Shown here: positions 1-12,463 of the stretch, piece by piece | Layout of the letters: every line of letters begins with the position of its first letter | Numbering within the stretch: position 1 is the first letter of the stretch | Assembly: GCA_027625915.1 (NCBI GenBank) | Contig: JANTQA010000060.1 | Span: forward strand, 6,138,001-6,202,000 | From: Anaeramoeba flamelloides | Taxonomy: Eukaryota; Metamonada; Anaeramoebidae | Length of the DNA: 64,000 nt | Direction of reading: 5' to 3' | Position numbers and translations under genes: made by a program | The notes under the pieces: model-generated | Told to the model about the DNA's origin: nothing | Seen by the model: only the letters and a program-made list of their open reading frames with translations | The model's database searches: none

Positions 1-2344
1 ATTTAATCGATCATCAATAAGAAGGAAAATTACTCTTACTACTTTTTGGTTCACTAACCTGTGAATGTAATAACCACATTGTAAAAAAACAACTATAAAT
101 TATATCCAAGTATATTATTGAAATGGATTATCATTTGTATGATCATAAAATTCTTTGAGATTTTATATTTTTAAAAAAAATACAAAATGAAAAGAAAAAA
201 ATTTTTAACCTACAAAAAAACTCATTCTGTTTCTAAAAATTCCAGGTCTTTCAAAACTTTCAAACACTTGAAGACAATTCCCAACACTTACAAACACTTT
301 CGAACTTTTGAAAAGGGGGAAAGCGTTGTAAAAGTATCAAGGCTTTCTAAAAATCAAGATATTTTTTTAAGTTGATTTCAAAAAATTATTTTTTTATTTT
401 ATCGCGAGAATGAGGAATAACACGATTTCATGATTTTCCATTATAAAATATAACTCATCGCGATTTTTAAATATTATCACGAATTAAGTGCTAATAAAAA
501 GATAATATATGTTATCATCAAAACCTCTATTTTGGAAAAACAATTGTGGAAATTTGTTTTAGAAACAAATGCATCAAAATCTGTTTTGTCGAAAAATTTA
601 ATCCTCTTGAAGGGTTATCTTAAATAAAGCGGTGGTGAATGAGTTTTGAATCAAAATGTTGTTAAATTATGATTTTTTTTCGATATCCCTTAAGGGAGTA
701 GCCACGGTATTGAAAAATTTTTCACTTTTTTGCAATTTTGAAAAGGATCAGAAAATAACATTTTTTACTCTGGTTGTAACTCATTGATTTTTTATTATTT
801 AAAGTACTTCATTCATTAGATTTTTTAAATTTTTTTTTCAATGTCTCAAAGAAATTGCCACAATAGAATGTTGAGTTGAATTGCAAAAAATAGTGTTTTG
901 AAGGTTGAATAACTTATCTTTTATCCTTCTCTCAGCATTCTATTTGGGAATTTAATTTTTTCATTTTTTATTTTTTTATCATTTTTGAGATTTTTTTAAT
1001 CCTGACAACATTAAGCAATTAGAAATATTTTAATATTAGTGGCATTAGGGATTAATGGATTTTGTTTAAAAAGAACAACAACCTTACAATTGAGAGAATC
1101 ATAAAAGGAAACATAAATGGGACTTAAATAGCTCGAAGGATTCCAAAATTAGAATAATTAAGTCAAATTATTACTTATTAGGATTTTAAATAGTTGGGTT
1201 TAGTGGAATTGGAGAAGTGAATATGATTATATGTTATCAAAGTTTAAACCACAAAATAGCCATAAGTTTTATTCAAATAATCTGAAATTATCTTCTCCCA
1301 AAATTAAAACTAAACCCCATTCCAAAAATTTGGACACATCAGAAAATCAAAAATAGGAAAACAAAAACTCAATTTATTATATTTTTCCAAATGTAATATA
1401 AAAACATATTTAAATAACCTAGTATTAATGGTTTTTTAAGTAATCATTTTCATCCAAATATAAGAAAACAATATAAAATAAAAAATCAAAACAAGTCTAT
1501 CCAAAATAAGGAAACAAGCTGAAATGAAAGAGTTTGAACAAAAAATATATTGGTAGATTTGTTAAAATTACACCAACAATGGTTGATCGATCAAATGATA
1601 AGATACCATGCACCAGTTGTATGTGGATTTTTCAATTTTTGATACTCAACTCTAACATTCTATCAACCATCTATAAAAAATTTTCAGATCTAACTAAACA
1701 GATTAAGTAACTGAAAAATTGAAAATGAAAACAAAAACAAAAAAGACAAAAAATGAAATAGTTTGTTGAATTAAAATTAATTTCCAATTGGATGTAAATC
1801 GTATTATTGTTATTTTTCCAACTGTTTAAACTGTGTACTAATTAATTGAATTAAGTTTATTTTAATAAAAAAATAAAAAAATAAAAAAAACTATTTTATC
1901 AATATAATCTCTTTTTTTTAATTGTTGAACATTACTAAAAAAAAAAAAATCAAATAATTTTTTTAAAAAAATTTTTAGAGAATCTCCGATCACACGCCAC
2001 TAAAATAAAATGTTTTTCTCTCATCTCTCTCAAATTTTTGTCATGTCTTATGGTGTAGCTACTCCCTTAAATGTTTGCAAAAAAAAAAAAAAAAATTTTT
2101 TTTATTCAAAAAAGAGAAAAAAGCAAAAAGGAAAAAGGAAAAAGTTAAAACTTGTTTGATCAGAAGGATTCTTGTTTTGGACAGATTTTCTTTTAAAAAG
2201 TTAAAATAATGAAAACAAAAGTGAGAAAAAAACTAAAAGGATAAAAAAATAATGCGAACAAAAGAAAGTGAAGGTGCACTTTGTATCAACAAAAATCCAA
2301 AAAAAAAAACAGAAAAAAATGGATTCACGATAAAAGAGAGGTGC
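1..2344. other. Gene-free left edge
   Basis: AT-rich sequence. At 187-375 a short open frame is made of degenerate repeats around 'AAACACTT' and is probably not a gene. Most of the rest is one TTAA-ended element (690-2070). The stretch at 1260-1560 also resembles parts of the R3 repeat family (ACCCCATTCCAAAAATTT, seen again at 63575). Confidence 0.6.
690..2070. mobile_element. TTAA-ended inverted-repeat element, family P1
   Basis: The left end is TTAAGGGAGTAGCCAC and the right end, read inward on the other strand, is TTAAGGGAGTAGCTAC: 15 of 16 positions agree. The 1381-bp interior has no ORF of note, so it would be non-autonomous. Both borders carry TTAA, the target of piggyBac-like transposons, but whether TTAA is a target duplication or part of the repeat cannot be told from one copy. 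Confidence 0.6.
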
Positions 2345-2884
2345 TTAGTTATCGCCGGATGTAGGTGTAAGTTGTCCTTTCAGACCAAGGTATTGGAAAT
2401 CGATGTTGTCGTTGGAATAAGATTTTTGACTTGAGATCATTTTCACTAAAACATACTCACCAGTCCAAGGGCAATTAACAGATTCGGTGCATTGTGCGCC
2501 TGAAATGTCGAAAAAGATTACAGGATCTTCTTGACCAAATTCTTCTTTGGAGACAAGGAATTTTTTATATTTTTCTTCTGTAAAATTATCAAATTTCTTG
2601 TGCCCAGTGAATTCTGGATCGTCACCAACCCAAATTAGGCCTGGTCCCATTGGTGCAGTGTAGCCGCTCATTGGTGCCTTGGCGATTATGTCTGTTAAAA
2701 AAAATGACCCTTTTTTCGATTTTAGAATCAGGTTGACATTGAATTTTTCTTTTGAGCTATAGACACTTGAGTCATCACGAAGAAGGTTTGTAATTGCATA
2801 GCTACTGCTATACTCCCCACCATCACAAGAAATAATTTCAAAGTCTAATAATTCGCTTTGAACTTCGATATCTGCAAAACTCAT
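2345..2884 (-). CDS. Hypothetical 179-residue protein, possible galactose-binding-like beta-sandwich
   Basis: Single open exon, ATG at 2884, TAA at 2345. Its balanced, non-homopolymeric composition stands out from the flanks, which supports real coding. There is no signal peptide or membrane segment, so it is probably cytosolic. The order of features (GGEYSSSYAITNLLRDDSSVYSS at about 22-44 gives a short conserved-looking start, then a hydrophobic strand FFLTDIIAKAP, then SGYTAPMGPGLIWVG, a polar loop, and a final PWTGEYVLVKMIS followed by IDFQYLGLKG) resembles the discoidin/APC10-DOC type of beta-sandwich, in which 'GRYVLVKLL...NIDVQYVGF' closes the fold. That fold is inferred from memory and the ligand is unknown. 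No intron is needed. The gene is isolated: no other gene lies within 2.3 kb upstream or 8.8 kb on the other side. Confidence 0.75.
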   Translation of the reverse strand: MSFADIEVQSELLDFEIISCDGGEYSSSYAITNLLRDDSSVYSSKEKFNVNLILKSKKGSFFLTDIIAKAPMSGYTAPMGPGLIWVGDDPEFTGHKKFDNFTEEKYKKFLVSKEEFGQEDPVIFFDISGAQCTESVNCPWTGEYVLVKMISSQKSYSNDNIDFQYLGLKGQLTPTSGDN

Positions 2885-4493
2885 TTTTCAAAAATTTTAA
2901 AAGTTAAAATGGAAAAGAGAAAAAATGTTTTCAAAAATTATTGATTTCGGTTGGTGAAGTGAAACAACAAAAACTGTTGTTAAGTTCCATTCAAAATCCC
3001 GAATTTTCAGAATGTAGCTCAATTTATTCCCAAAAAGAGGAAAAATTACAAAATTGTGGCTGAAAAGCAAATGGATATTATGTTTAAAATCAAAGATTTA
3101 GCAGAAAAGTAAAACTTCTTGTACTAAAAATTATAGATTTCGTTCAAAAGCAGTCTCGCTAATAAAAAAAATCCAAAACCACAAGAAAAAATATAAACAA
3201 AAATTATTAACAGTTTGTTCAATATGTTGGTGTTAACCTCAATAAATATTTTTTTTCTTATTTTTTTATTGTTGTTTGGGATTTTTTTGGTTCTCAATTA
3301 CTGCTTCGAAAATTGTTCAAAGTGTTTTTAGTTTTTAATTGTGAAGGAAAATGAAAAGTTTGTAAGAGTGTGGTCAATTTTCAAAAATAAGAATAGGTTA
3401 ACAATAAGACTATTTTCAAATAACCTTCAAAAATTTTTTCATAGAACTGAATAAAAACCCCAAAGATCTTTTTTTAACCAAAGAGAATTGATATTATTCA
3501 AGATCTAATTCGTCATCATTCTTATGTAAAAAATTTTTTTAAAGTGTTTGAAAGATGCTCATACACTAATAGTCGACTTTTAATGTGAAAAAATTTCAAT
3601 GAATGAACTATATTTTCTATTCTGGAATATTGTTTCATTTAGGATTCTTAGCTCACCAACTATATACTCACAAAAAACAACCAAACAAATACATAAAGTT
3701 CACAAATTCTAAGAGATAAATTTAAGGTTTTTGGTTTTAAAGTAAATGGGTAAATGAAGTGAAAATTTTGGGATCATTCATTTTTCCAAAAATTTGAAAA
3801 TTTAATTAATCATTTTTGCCCATTTTGAAAGACACAAAACAGTTTTTCAAGAAGAATCTTTCTCTTTTTTTCTTTTTTTTTTTTTTTCTGATCAAATTGG
3901 AAGATTTGGTGATTTTAGATTTTGGTTTCAAGTTTGTTTAAATTTAATTGGGTTAGTTCTTAAATGGGGTGACTAAAGTTGGAAGGTTGTGAAACAATGG
4001 TTTGGTCAAGTGGACTCTTGTAAATACTGTTTAATTTGGAAAAGAAAGAGTTTTATTGAACTTTATTTTTCAGGAATATCAAAATAAATATCAAAAACAA
4101 CAATTAAAAACAAAAAATCGCTACATAAAAAAAAAAAAAAAAAACAACAATTAATACTGTAACCAACATAAAAAATTTTCCAAAACTCAAATTAAAAACC
4201 CCAACACGGGTTATTTAACACACTCTAAAGACTTTGGGTTTTGTGTTTTGATATTCAGGCAAAAAAAGAGAAACAACAATATAACAAAGTTTAACACTTG
4301 TTTTAATTGGTAACATTAATAGAACATGTAAACAATAAGAAGAATCAATTATCAACCAAGTTTTCAATTAAAATTCAAAGTACCATGCGTCCTTATCAGG
4401 GCTTTAGTGGTTGTTAAATCCCAAAATTTTTAATTCAGTAAGATCTAAGAAGGAATAAAGGAAATATTTATACTAAATTTGTCTTTCTATGTC

Positions 4494-4669
4494 TTAAGTG
4501 ACTAGTCTCTATTATTTTTTTTTGACCAATTCTAAATAAGATTTCATTATCTAGAAATATGTTTAATATTGAAAATAAACAGGATTTTCAAATCTAAGTA
4601 ATTTGCAAAAAATTTTCTCAATCTCTATTTAATTTCGGCAGAAAAATTTAATTCAAATTAGTCCCTTAA
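4494..4669 (+). mobile_element. Short TTAA-ended MITE, family P4, copy 1
   Basis: 176 bp; ends TTAAGTGACTAGTCTC and, inverted, TTAAGGGACTAATTTG. The body is the reverse complement of 46790-46975 (shared ATTTAGAATTGGTCAAAA and AAAATCCTGTTTATTTTC). It lies inside the P3 copy. Confidence 0.65.
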
Positions 4670-4814
4670 AAAATGAAAAAGATGGATTGGGAAACTCATT
4701 TTTTTGTGAAAACTACCTTGTGTATCATATGAAAACCCTGACACAACTGTAGAGGATTTTCTTTTTTTTTTTTTCTCATTTGGGAGTTAAGGGGGGAAGG
4801 TTATTAAAATTATC

Positions 4815-5520
4815 TTAAGGGTCTAGTCATCTATCGTGAATATGAACCATACTCAAGGGGTGACCTCAGATCAAAAAGGGTATTGTGAAATAGGCCTTCT
4901 TTTGGTTGACAAAATTCAAATAACAATAAAAAAAATTCCAATGGAGCTCTTTGGCAGAAAATTCAACAAAGAAAAATAAGTTTGAAAGTAGTTCTCAATT
5001 TGAAAAAATCAAAATTTAAAAAAAATAAATTTATCTTTTCTCATTTTCTATTCCCAAATAAGTAAATTTCAATAATCCAAAACAAATTGCTTTCTTGATT
5101 TTCGCAATCAATTTAATTCGATTTAATCTGATTTGTGGTTATTTTATAACCCTCTAAATTTGACCAAGTATGGATTAGGTAATATTCAATCAATAAAAAT
5201 ATTTCATTTGAAAAATGAAAAAAAAGAAAAAAAAAACCACCGAGATCTCAAAAAGCGCCAAAGAGCGACACTTCAAAACTGACATAGTTGTTTTCAAAAT
5301 TGTAATTGACAACCATTCTAATTGGAAATTGAGGGTTGTTCTTTGGCGCTTTTTTCTAAAAATGTCCTCATTTTTGATTGTTGATTTTTGGATATCGATC
5401 GTACATCAAAGGTTGGTTGGTTTTTGATTGGTGTTAGGTCTATCCATAAAAATAAAAATTACTAAAAAGTGTTTTTCCATTTCAGAATAAAAAATTTCAC
5501 TGTAATGACTCGGCCCTTAA
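4815..5520 (+). mobile_element. TTAA-ended element, family P5, copy 1
   Basis: 706 bp; ends TTAAGGGTCTAGTCAT and, inverted, TTAAGGGCCGAGTCAT, with similarity continuing to GTGAA. It contains a 70-codon open frame (5215-5427) with no recognisable family. Internal arms TTTGGCGC/GCGCCAAAG give a local hairpin (5256-5350). A degraded relative lies at about 19125-19850. Confidence 0.65.
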
Positions 5521-7529
5521 GGGTAAAAAAGGGGCAAAGTGAAAATTTTTAGATAACTGGCCTTTATTATTTTTAATAAAAAGAGAATTTTGAACGATAC
5601 CACTGTAACTGCTCTGATATTGAATTAAATCGAACAAATACCCATTAAATAAAAAAAAGATCATTTTTTCTTAACTAGTAATTTTTTATCAAAAAATAAA
5701 AACAGATAATTTTTTGACAATTTAATTTCCAATAGATCCTTTCATGAAAAAATCTTCAAAACATTTCTCACTAACCTCAACCCAAGTTATCTTGATATAA
5801 CCAATTGGGTTTTGAGAGAAATAATCCAAATAAAAAAAATTTTATACATAAGTACAAAAAAATGTGAAGTAATTTTTGCGGATCATGTTGCTCCAAAAAA
5901 AAAAAAAAAATAGAGGAGTCACTCTCCACTTAATCGTGTTGGGGATATTCAATCCAAAAGGTAAAAAGAGCCAAAAAAATGAGAAAAAAATACATATCGT
6001 TCGTAATTACTGTTATTTTCCTATTAATAAATGAAAATTTTTATTTCAATTACCAAAATGAATATTAATTATTACTTCTACAATCAAATTAACAGAATAA
6101 ATATTTTGTCATCGAGTTAAGTAAGGAAATTAAATTTATCTTCGAAAAAAATCATTTATAAAGGGTATTGTAAAGATCTTTGGGTTTTCTTGCACTTATA
6201 AACAAGAAAAATATTTTGAAATGTGAACTAATTATTTTCATTTTTTAATTGGAAAATAATAGTAATTAATTGGTTTTTGGGGACAATGTAACAATTCAAC
6301 GTAACTCAACGGTCAAAACCCTGGGTAATATACTTTTATATTTAAAGTTATTTAGTGGTAGTCATGTTTTTAAGGTTAAAAAATAGTGATTATTTTTCTT
6401 TTTCATTTTTACCATGCTTCTGAATAAGTGTGTTCGAGTTGAGGTCTCAGATAATTTCTATTTAGTGTTTCAGTAAAAACAAATAGAAAATGTTTTTTTG
6501 ATACAAATTGGTGAATATTTACATTAAAACCCATTTTTATTTTATATGAGATTGGAGACAAATTGTGCCAGGCTATTTGGTTGATTGCAAGCAGAGTCCT
6601 TTAAATAGGAAATGAATTAACTTCAAAGGTAAAGAGTTCATTATATTATTTTCAATCAAATCAAGAAAAACAATTTAAATCTACTTTTTTATATTGAAAT
6701 TGTTAGAGTCTTTTGGAAGATCTCAAAAATATTCAATTTTTCGAACAAATTTTTAATTGATCTATGAAAGAAAAACCCCAACGAAAGATAGGTTTTGGAA
6801 AAAATGTTATTGGAATTAACCCCCATTTTTTTTTTAATCATTGATTTTTTCTTTTATTTGCTAGATATTACCTTTTAAGGCAGGTTTATAATGTTTTTCT
6901 CAATTAAAAATCCTATTTAACCTCTTTTCCTTGTTTTACTTTTTTTTCTCATATAGTTAATCCTAAAAAAAGTACTTTTAGCTGAAATAAAAATATTTTT
7001 TAGTTTAACAGATTAAGTTCCACCAAGTAAAAGACTGCAATTGAAGTATATTGTTATGGAAATCAATAACACTCTTTCTCCATCGATCAATTGCTACCTG
7101 GAATCATCATTAGTAAACCATTAATATTTGTTGATCTGATCAAACAAAATATTATTATTATACTAATCAAATTTTTACTGATCAAAGAACTGTAATAACT
7201 TGTATAGTTTTCGTTTAATAACTATATACTTTAATTTGGGTCTTCTCTTTGGAAAAACTAATGCCTTAAATTCCAATATCCAATATAGTTTTGATAGGTA
7301 ATTTTTCGGTTGGTAACAACTACTGTTAATTGAACAACAAAAAGATCAAAATTTTCATTTAGCTTTCCAAAAATAGCACACATTACAAGAAATCAAATAA
7401 ACAATCCAAGTATCAAATTCAAAAAGGTTAAATTAATAATTTAAGGGACTAAAAAACTAAAAAAAAAATATTCAAGTAAATTTAATAGCAAATTTAAAAA
7501 AAAATTACTGCACATCTTTAAATTGACAA

Positions 7530-8110
7530 ATTAAGTAAAAATCTAACTATTATATTACCAAGTTTACTTTTAATACTATTTTCGGATCTGAATTATTGTT
7601 TTTAAAAGTCTGATCCATATTTATCTTTTTTGATAAGTTCAAAATTCCACATATTTCCGAATTATTTAAAATAAAATTATTTTCTTTGAAAGTAGATTGA
7701 AATCTTATTGCCTGTTAAGGAAATGAACAAAAATACACTTGAAAAAAAAACTTATAAAGTTCGAAAATAACCCAATTTAAAAAATCTACTTGTTTTCAAA
7801 AAAAATTCAATAATTATTTTAAACTTGTAAAAAAATAAAATTTTTTGATTCAAAGAACAGCTCAAATCAATTTTTTATTTTTGTTGAAAAAAAAATCTAA
7901 GAAAAAGAACCAACCAATCAAATTATAAATTCTATCCAAAATACTTTTTTAAAATTTCAGGGATAGGAAAATTCAACTTATAATCTCAAGAAATACTTTT
8001 TAATTTGATTATTTATAATACATAATTAATATATCAAACTTAATTTTTTCAGTAAATCATTAACAACCCAAATATTAAACGTATCAATATTCTTTATAAT
8101 TATTTCTCAT
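7530..8110 (+). repeat. Dispersed repeat R1, copy 1
   Basis: Shares ordered landmarks with 13100-13400 (same strand) and 46180-46690 (opposite strand): CTGAATTATTGTTTTTAAAA, a TGATCCAT/AGATCCAT site, GTTCAAAATT, TTTGAAAG...GATTGAAATC. No coding capacity. It stops where the P2 element begins. Confidence 0.6.
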
Positions 8111-8113
8111 TTT

Positions 8114-9323
8114 TTAAGGGGGTAAGTACATTTTTCATTCTTTGAGTGCCACCATTTATGTGAAACTGAATTCTTCAAATCATTCCTTTAGCTAAATGCA
8201 TTGATTTTTAATGAACACTAGGGTGGAATATATCCATAGTATAAGATATTCTCATACCAATAAAAAACGCAAATCAAAAAAATGAAAAAATTGATCAAGA
8301 AAAAATAAATAAAAATCATTTATTACTTGATCTTATTTAGAAAATTTTACACGATTAATTATTCTTTATTTGGTTTTATTTTTAATTCTTTATGAAAAAA
8401 ATTATGTTTCGAAAATTTTTGATTAACAAATTACTGTTTATTTCGAAAGAATTTCCAAAATTAATTTAAAAATCCTATTTTCATTAATATCATCTAATTC
8501 TAGTTTTAGTTCAGAAAATCAGAGATTTTTTTGAATTCTTCTTGAGAATGGGGGTTTATTGTACAAATTCTTTTGATTTTATAATTCTTTATTTTCCTTT
8601 AAAAGAGGTCCTCAGAAATATTCTGAATCTGATTGAAATTTGTTATTGAATTTTTCAATTATTTTGATTTGAATCTTTTGTAACAGTTTTTTGATTCCAA
8701 GAATTCAACCCCCTTTATTTTAATTTTTGAAATAGTATTCCTTGTTTTGACTTTGTTTGATAAAAATTTTGAATAAAGAATTTTTAAAGTGAATTTTGTA
8801 AAAAAAAAGGTTTTTGTAAAATAATAATAAATAGTAATGGTGTGAGAAATTCAATGAAAAAAAATAGTTTGTATTCAGTCAAACTAAGAAGATAAAGAAA
8901 ACCAACCTTCGAAAATAGGCTTTTATCGATTTTTTTTTTTTTCATTCTTGATTTCAACAAATTTATTTGGAATGGTGATATTTCGTGTTTGGTCTTCTAA
9001 AAGAAAATATTTGTTTCAAATGCACATCCTTTCAGGTATATTTTTTTGGTTTACTGTTTGATTAATTTCAATCGTTCGTATAAACACATCTCTAGATCCA
9101 AAACCAAATTTAATAAAACCAAAAATTGAATCAAAAAAAATGTTCAAAAAATTGAAAAATTTAAGATTCAACTATGAATTACTTGGATTCTTTTCACAAA
9201 TAGACTAGTGGATGGTGTTTTGGTTCCAAAGTTTCAATATCTGGTGGCACTCAAAAAATATTTTTCAGTAATGTTAACACAATTAAAATTTTTCAAAATG
9301 GTAAAATGTACTTACTTCCTTAA
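8114..9323 (+). mobile_element. TTAA-ended element, family P2, copy 1
   Basis: 1210 bp. The left end TTAAGGGGGTAAGTAC and the inverted right end TTAAGGAAGTAAGTAC share 14 of 16 positions; both then read ACATTTT. TTTGAGTGCCACCA appears near both ends in inverted orientation, so the inverted repeats extend further in patches. It aligns end to end with 51365-52588 (same strand) and 41704-42930 (opposite strand). There is no long ORF. Confidence 0.75.
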
Positions 9324-9429
9324 AAAGATTTTCAAACAAATAAATCAAATTCATATACATATTTCTAATAAAAAAAAGATAATAGATATTATCAAATAAT
9401 TGATTTTAATACTAAAATTTCCTTGTTTA

Positions 9430-9890
9430 TACTCTTGATATTTGAAAAAGAATATTGAATAATCTTTTTAAATTTCAAGAAATTTAATAAATATTTGCAA
9501 ATAAAATAAAGGATTAATTTTTTTAGATTTTCAAGGATTCAATATTTGATTTATTTTTATTGTATCTTTGAAAATAAGATTAAAGTTTCAATGTTAATTG
9601 TCCATAATGTCTCTTTTAAATTACTAAAAGTGAGATTTTCTCAGAATAAAAATGTTTTGTAAATTTTTCTTTTTTTTGTTTTAATATAAAAATCCAAAAA
9701 AAAAATTATCTAGATCTTTTGACTGATATATAATTGGGGAAAATAGAATCTTTTAAAAATGATTATTCATTTCTCTAAATTTGATGAATAAAGTTACTTA
9801 TCGGGTTTACTTGTATTTTTATAAAAATAATTACTCTATTACCTTTGGGAAGAAAAAAAATAAATAAGAGTTACTAGTGACTTTAGCTGA
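9430..9890 (+). repeat. Dispersed repeat R2, copy 1
   Basis: Related to 17080-17420 and 26225-26640: common order TTTTAAATTTCAAG, a poly-T to ATTCAA/ATCCAATAT step, AAATAAGATTAA, AATTACTAAAAGTGAGAT, then GATCTTTT. Divergent, non-coding. Confidence 0.5.
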
Positions 9891-10230
9891 TTTTATGGAA
9901 TTAAAAAATTGAAATTTTACAAAAGTTTGAAAATCTTTTTGCGGAAAGCTGAATTAAAATTTTGTCCATTTATTTTTGCAACAAATAGTATTAACGGGTA
10001 CGGTTTTAATTCCCAAAGCAGTGAAAAACGAACCAAAGTTCTTTTTTTGGAACAAACTTTGATATATAATAAATTTTCAAAAATATTGATCTAATGTTTC
10101 CGATCCCTTTCTTTGAATAATGCCCTCCTTTTACAGGAAAGTTGATAAATCGTAACAAAAGGAAGTTTTTCCTGGATCTGTGGGTCTTGAATTATGAGGA
10201 TCCATAAAAAAAGAGTAAAAAAAAAAAAAT

Positions 10231-10713
10231 TACAGTGATCAAAATAATGCATGAACAAAAACTATAATCCGTGTTTCAAAATATTATCCGTGCTTTTTTT
10301 TATTCTTGTACCAAGGCAACATACAATCTACTACCAAATAGTATACCTAAGTTCAAATCAATTTTGAAAGTAAAGGTCTGGTTATTTTTAGTAAAATTTA
10401 AATTATTCATGCAAATAGTTGAAAATTTTCCATAATATTCTCAATTTTTTTGAATTTTTTTGTGTTTTTTTATGATTAAAATTTTTTTATAAAATTTACT
10501 CTATTTTTTGAGATAAATTTTCCAATTTGATCCTTCATTTTTAGAATTTCTTTTTAAATAATAGAACTTTAAGAAACCAATACCATATTTTTTTAGGGTT
10601 TATCATCGGTTTCTTTGATTGGTTAATGTATTGGTCAGCTAGAACAAAAAAACACGCTTTTTATTTTGAAACAAGCATTTAATTTTTTTGCACGCTTTAT
10701 TTTGACTACAGTA
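10231..10713 (+). mobile_element. Tc1/mariner-like MITE, family M2, copy 1
   Basis: 483 bp bounded by TACAGTGATCAAAATAA and, inverted, TACTGTAGTCAAAATAA, with similarity continuing through GTTTCAAAATA and CGTG. TA at the border followed by CAGT is typical of Tc1/mariner ends. An opposite-strand copy is at 27647-28122. No transposase. Confidence 0.7.
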
Positions 10714-11734
10714 GATAAAGGTCAACAAGAAAAAAAATCTAAAAATGATCCAGTTCACTCTTCCTCAAAGTCTTCGTTTTAATGAAGAGCTATAAATTGC
10801 ATCTCTTGTTGCAATTATTTTTTGAATACAATTCAGTTGATTTGAAAAAGGGTGTTGAGTTTATGTAAAAGGTTCACTAAGAGTATTTGCCTTGTCAATG
10901 GTCAAAAATTTTCACTTTGTTTTCATCTTTCTATAATCGCCCTCAAGAAAGACAAGTGACTTATTCCTAAACTTTAAACCAGAAAATGAAATCTAAATAG
11001 TGCCACATTGAGTTTACTTCTATTAGCAGAGGAACAGAATAATAACTTGAAAAACTCTCTCAAATTTGACTTTTGATTGTTTTTTAGTCCTCAGTTTCTG
11101 AAGTCTTCTTTTGGTTCAGTTACAACAAAGAAAGAAAATTTATCAAACATTTTTTACTCTTTTTCACAAAAATTAAATTTTTTTTTCTTTTCAATAAAAA
11201 GTAATTTTTCGAGGTAAATCCTTCCCTTTTTCTTCCTCCTCGAGTTTCTTTCTTGTGATCATTGTTTGTTTTTTTTTTTCTTTTGAAATTTACTTTAAAA
11301 AAAAATTGAAGAAAAAGAATGAAAGAGATTCCTAATTCTAAAGGGACGTTGATCACAACACTTCTTCCAAATCCAGAAAACTTTTTTTTTTTATTTATCC
11401 AAAAAAAATTCAAAAAAAAAAAATTTAAAAAAAATCTTTTTGTTCCAAAATGAAAAAGAGATCGAAGAAAAAATATTTTTTGAAAAACACTTTTTCTTTT
11501 GATTTATTTTTTTTTTTAAATTTTTTTTTTTTTTATTTTTTTCTTAAATAACTTAAGGTTTCCTGAATTTGCCTTGAATGCTAGCAGTGTTATTTTTTTT
11601 TTTTGCTAAACAACTTTTTCTGAAAATAAATTTTCTTTTTGTTCTTTCAAACAAAAAATTAAACAAAAAAAAAAATATATACAAACAAACTCACAAACAA
11701 ATAAAAACAAAAAAACAAATAAACCATCTCCAGA

Positions 11735-12463
11735 ATGAAATACCTTTCAATTTTTTTTGCTTTACTTCTTGTTGCCTCTGTCTACTCAAAAGACTGTGAA
11801 AACGCAAAAGACTGTAACGAAGATGAACCAAGATGCGTAGATGGTACTTGTAAGGAGTGTTATACTTCAAACGATTGTAGCATTGACAAATATTGTAACA
11901 AAGTTAAAGGAGTTTATGAATGCCAAAAATATTCAGACGATGAAAAATTAGGTGAATTTTGTCAAAGTGATGATTGTGATGATGCAGCAACTTCTGTTGT
12001 TTGTGGTAAATGTGATCCAGACGGTGGAACCCATAGTTGGACAGGCGTTTGCTATAAATTTAAATGCTACCCATGTCAAGTTAATGACAATAAAATCCAT
12101 CCAGCTGATCGAGACATTGTGTAAATTTTTAGTTTTGACTTTTTTTTTTTTTTTTTTTTTTTTTTTCCCCACAAATCTTTTACATCCTTTATTTTTCATT
12201 TTTTTTTACTTTCTTCTCCTTCCTTTCCCTTTTCTTCTGATCCGATTTCCAAATCAAAAAGCGACTCACATGATGAGGCAATGTGTAAACCAAGCTCAGC
12301 ATCAGGAATGATGGGGAGTGTTACCAAATTCCAATATGGTAACGGAACACCAAAATATGCACTCCAAGATGCATCGGCAATTGGCCTTATCTTTTTTGGA
12401 TTACTTGCATTCTTCTTTTTAGTCATTCAATGTGTAACATGGTTAAGACTTTCCAAAAAATAA
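11735..12463 (+). CDS. Cysteine-rich type I membrane protein, paralogue A
   Basis: Two exons, 11735-12120 and 12262-12463, join in phase 2 across a 141-bp intron (donor GTAAAT, acceptor AAAAAG) to give 195 residues. Residues 1-18 are a signal peptide (MKYLSIFFALLLVASVYS). Residues 19 to about 116 carry 15 cysteines in short C-x(2-8)-C spacings with acidic linkers, then a Ser/Gly/Asn-rich stalk. A membrane helix lies at about 169-190 (IGLIFFGLLAFFFLVIQC), followed by a short basic tail RLSKK. It is predicted at the cell surface or in the secretory pathway with a disulfide-bonded ectodomain; no known function is recognised. Its partner is at 21142-21855, sharing YSDDEKLGEFCQSDDC almost exactly. 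Without splicing, the first exon would end a few codons past the donor and lose the anchor; the second exon's open frame and hydrophobic helix support the splice. Confidence 0.85.
12121..12261 (+). other. Intron of cysteine-rich paralogue A
   Basis: 141-bp intron with a 22-nt-class T run soon after the GTAAAT donor and a purine-rich acceptor (AAATCAAAAAG). It interrupts a valine codon in phase 2. The paralogue at 21 kb has an intron at the matching place and phase, which supports both boundaries. Confidence 0.75.

Larger units (their letters stand above)
4380..6604 (+). mobile_element. P3-family element, interrupted by two smaller elements
   Basis: Segments 4380-4490, 4670-4800, 5520-5560 and 5690-6550 align in order with the uninterrupted copy at 46972-48614 (shared landmarks: TCAGTAAGATCTAAG, CAAATTGGGTTTTGAG, GGACAATGTAACAATTCAA, GTGTTCGAGTT). 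Two pieces absent from that copy sit between them and each has its own TTAA-ended inverted repeats (4494-4669 and 4815-5520). The outer left end is degraded; the right end reads GTCCTTTAAAT. Confidence 0.6.
2885..11734. other. Long intergenic region, repeat-filled
   Basis: 8.85 kb without a supportable gene. It holds a P3 element interrupted by P4 and P5 (about 4380-6604), the R1 repeat (about 7530-8110), a P2 element (8114-9323), the R2 repeat (about 9430-9890), an M2 element (10231-10713), and low-complexity T/A tracts before the cysteine-rich gene. At 2885-4370 I see only AT-rich unique-looking sequence. Confidence 0.7.

Noticed and set aside
187-375. 62-codon open frame at the left edge
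   Set aside because: Built from short degenerate repeats and Lys/Phe-rich; no start context, neighbour or family support.
11120-11413. 97-codon open frame, minus strand
   Set aside because: Phe/Lys-rich translation of A/T homopolymers just upstream of the cysteine-rich gene; no domain.
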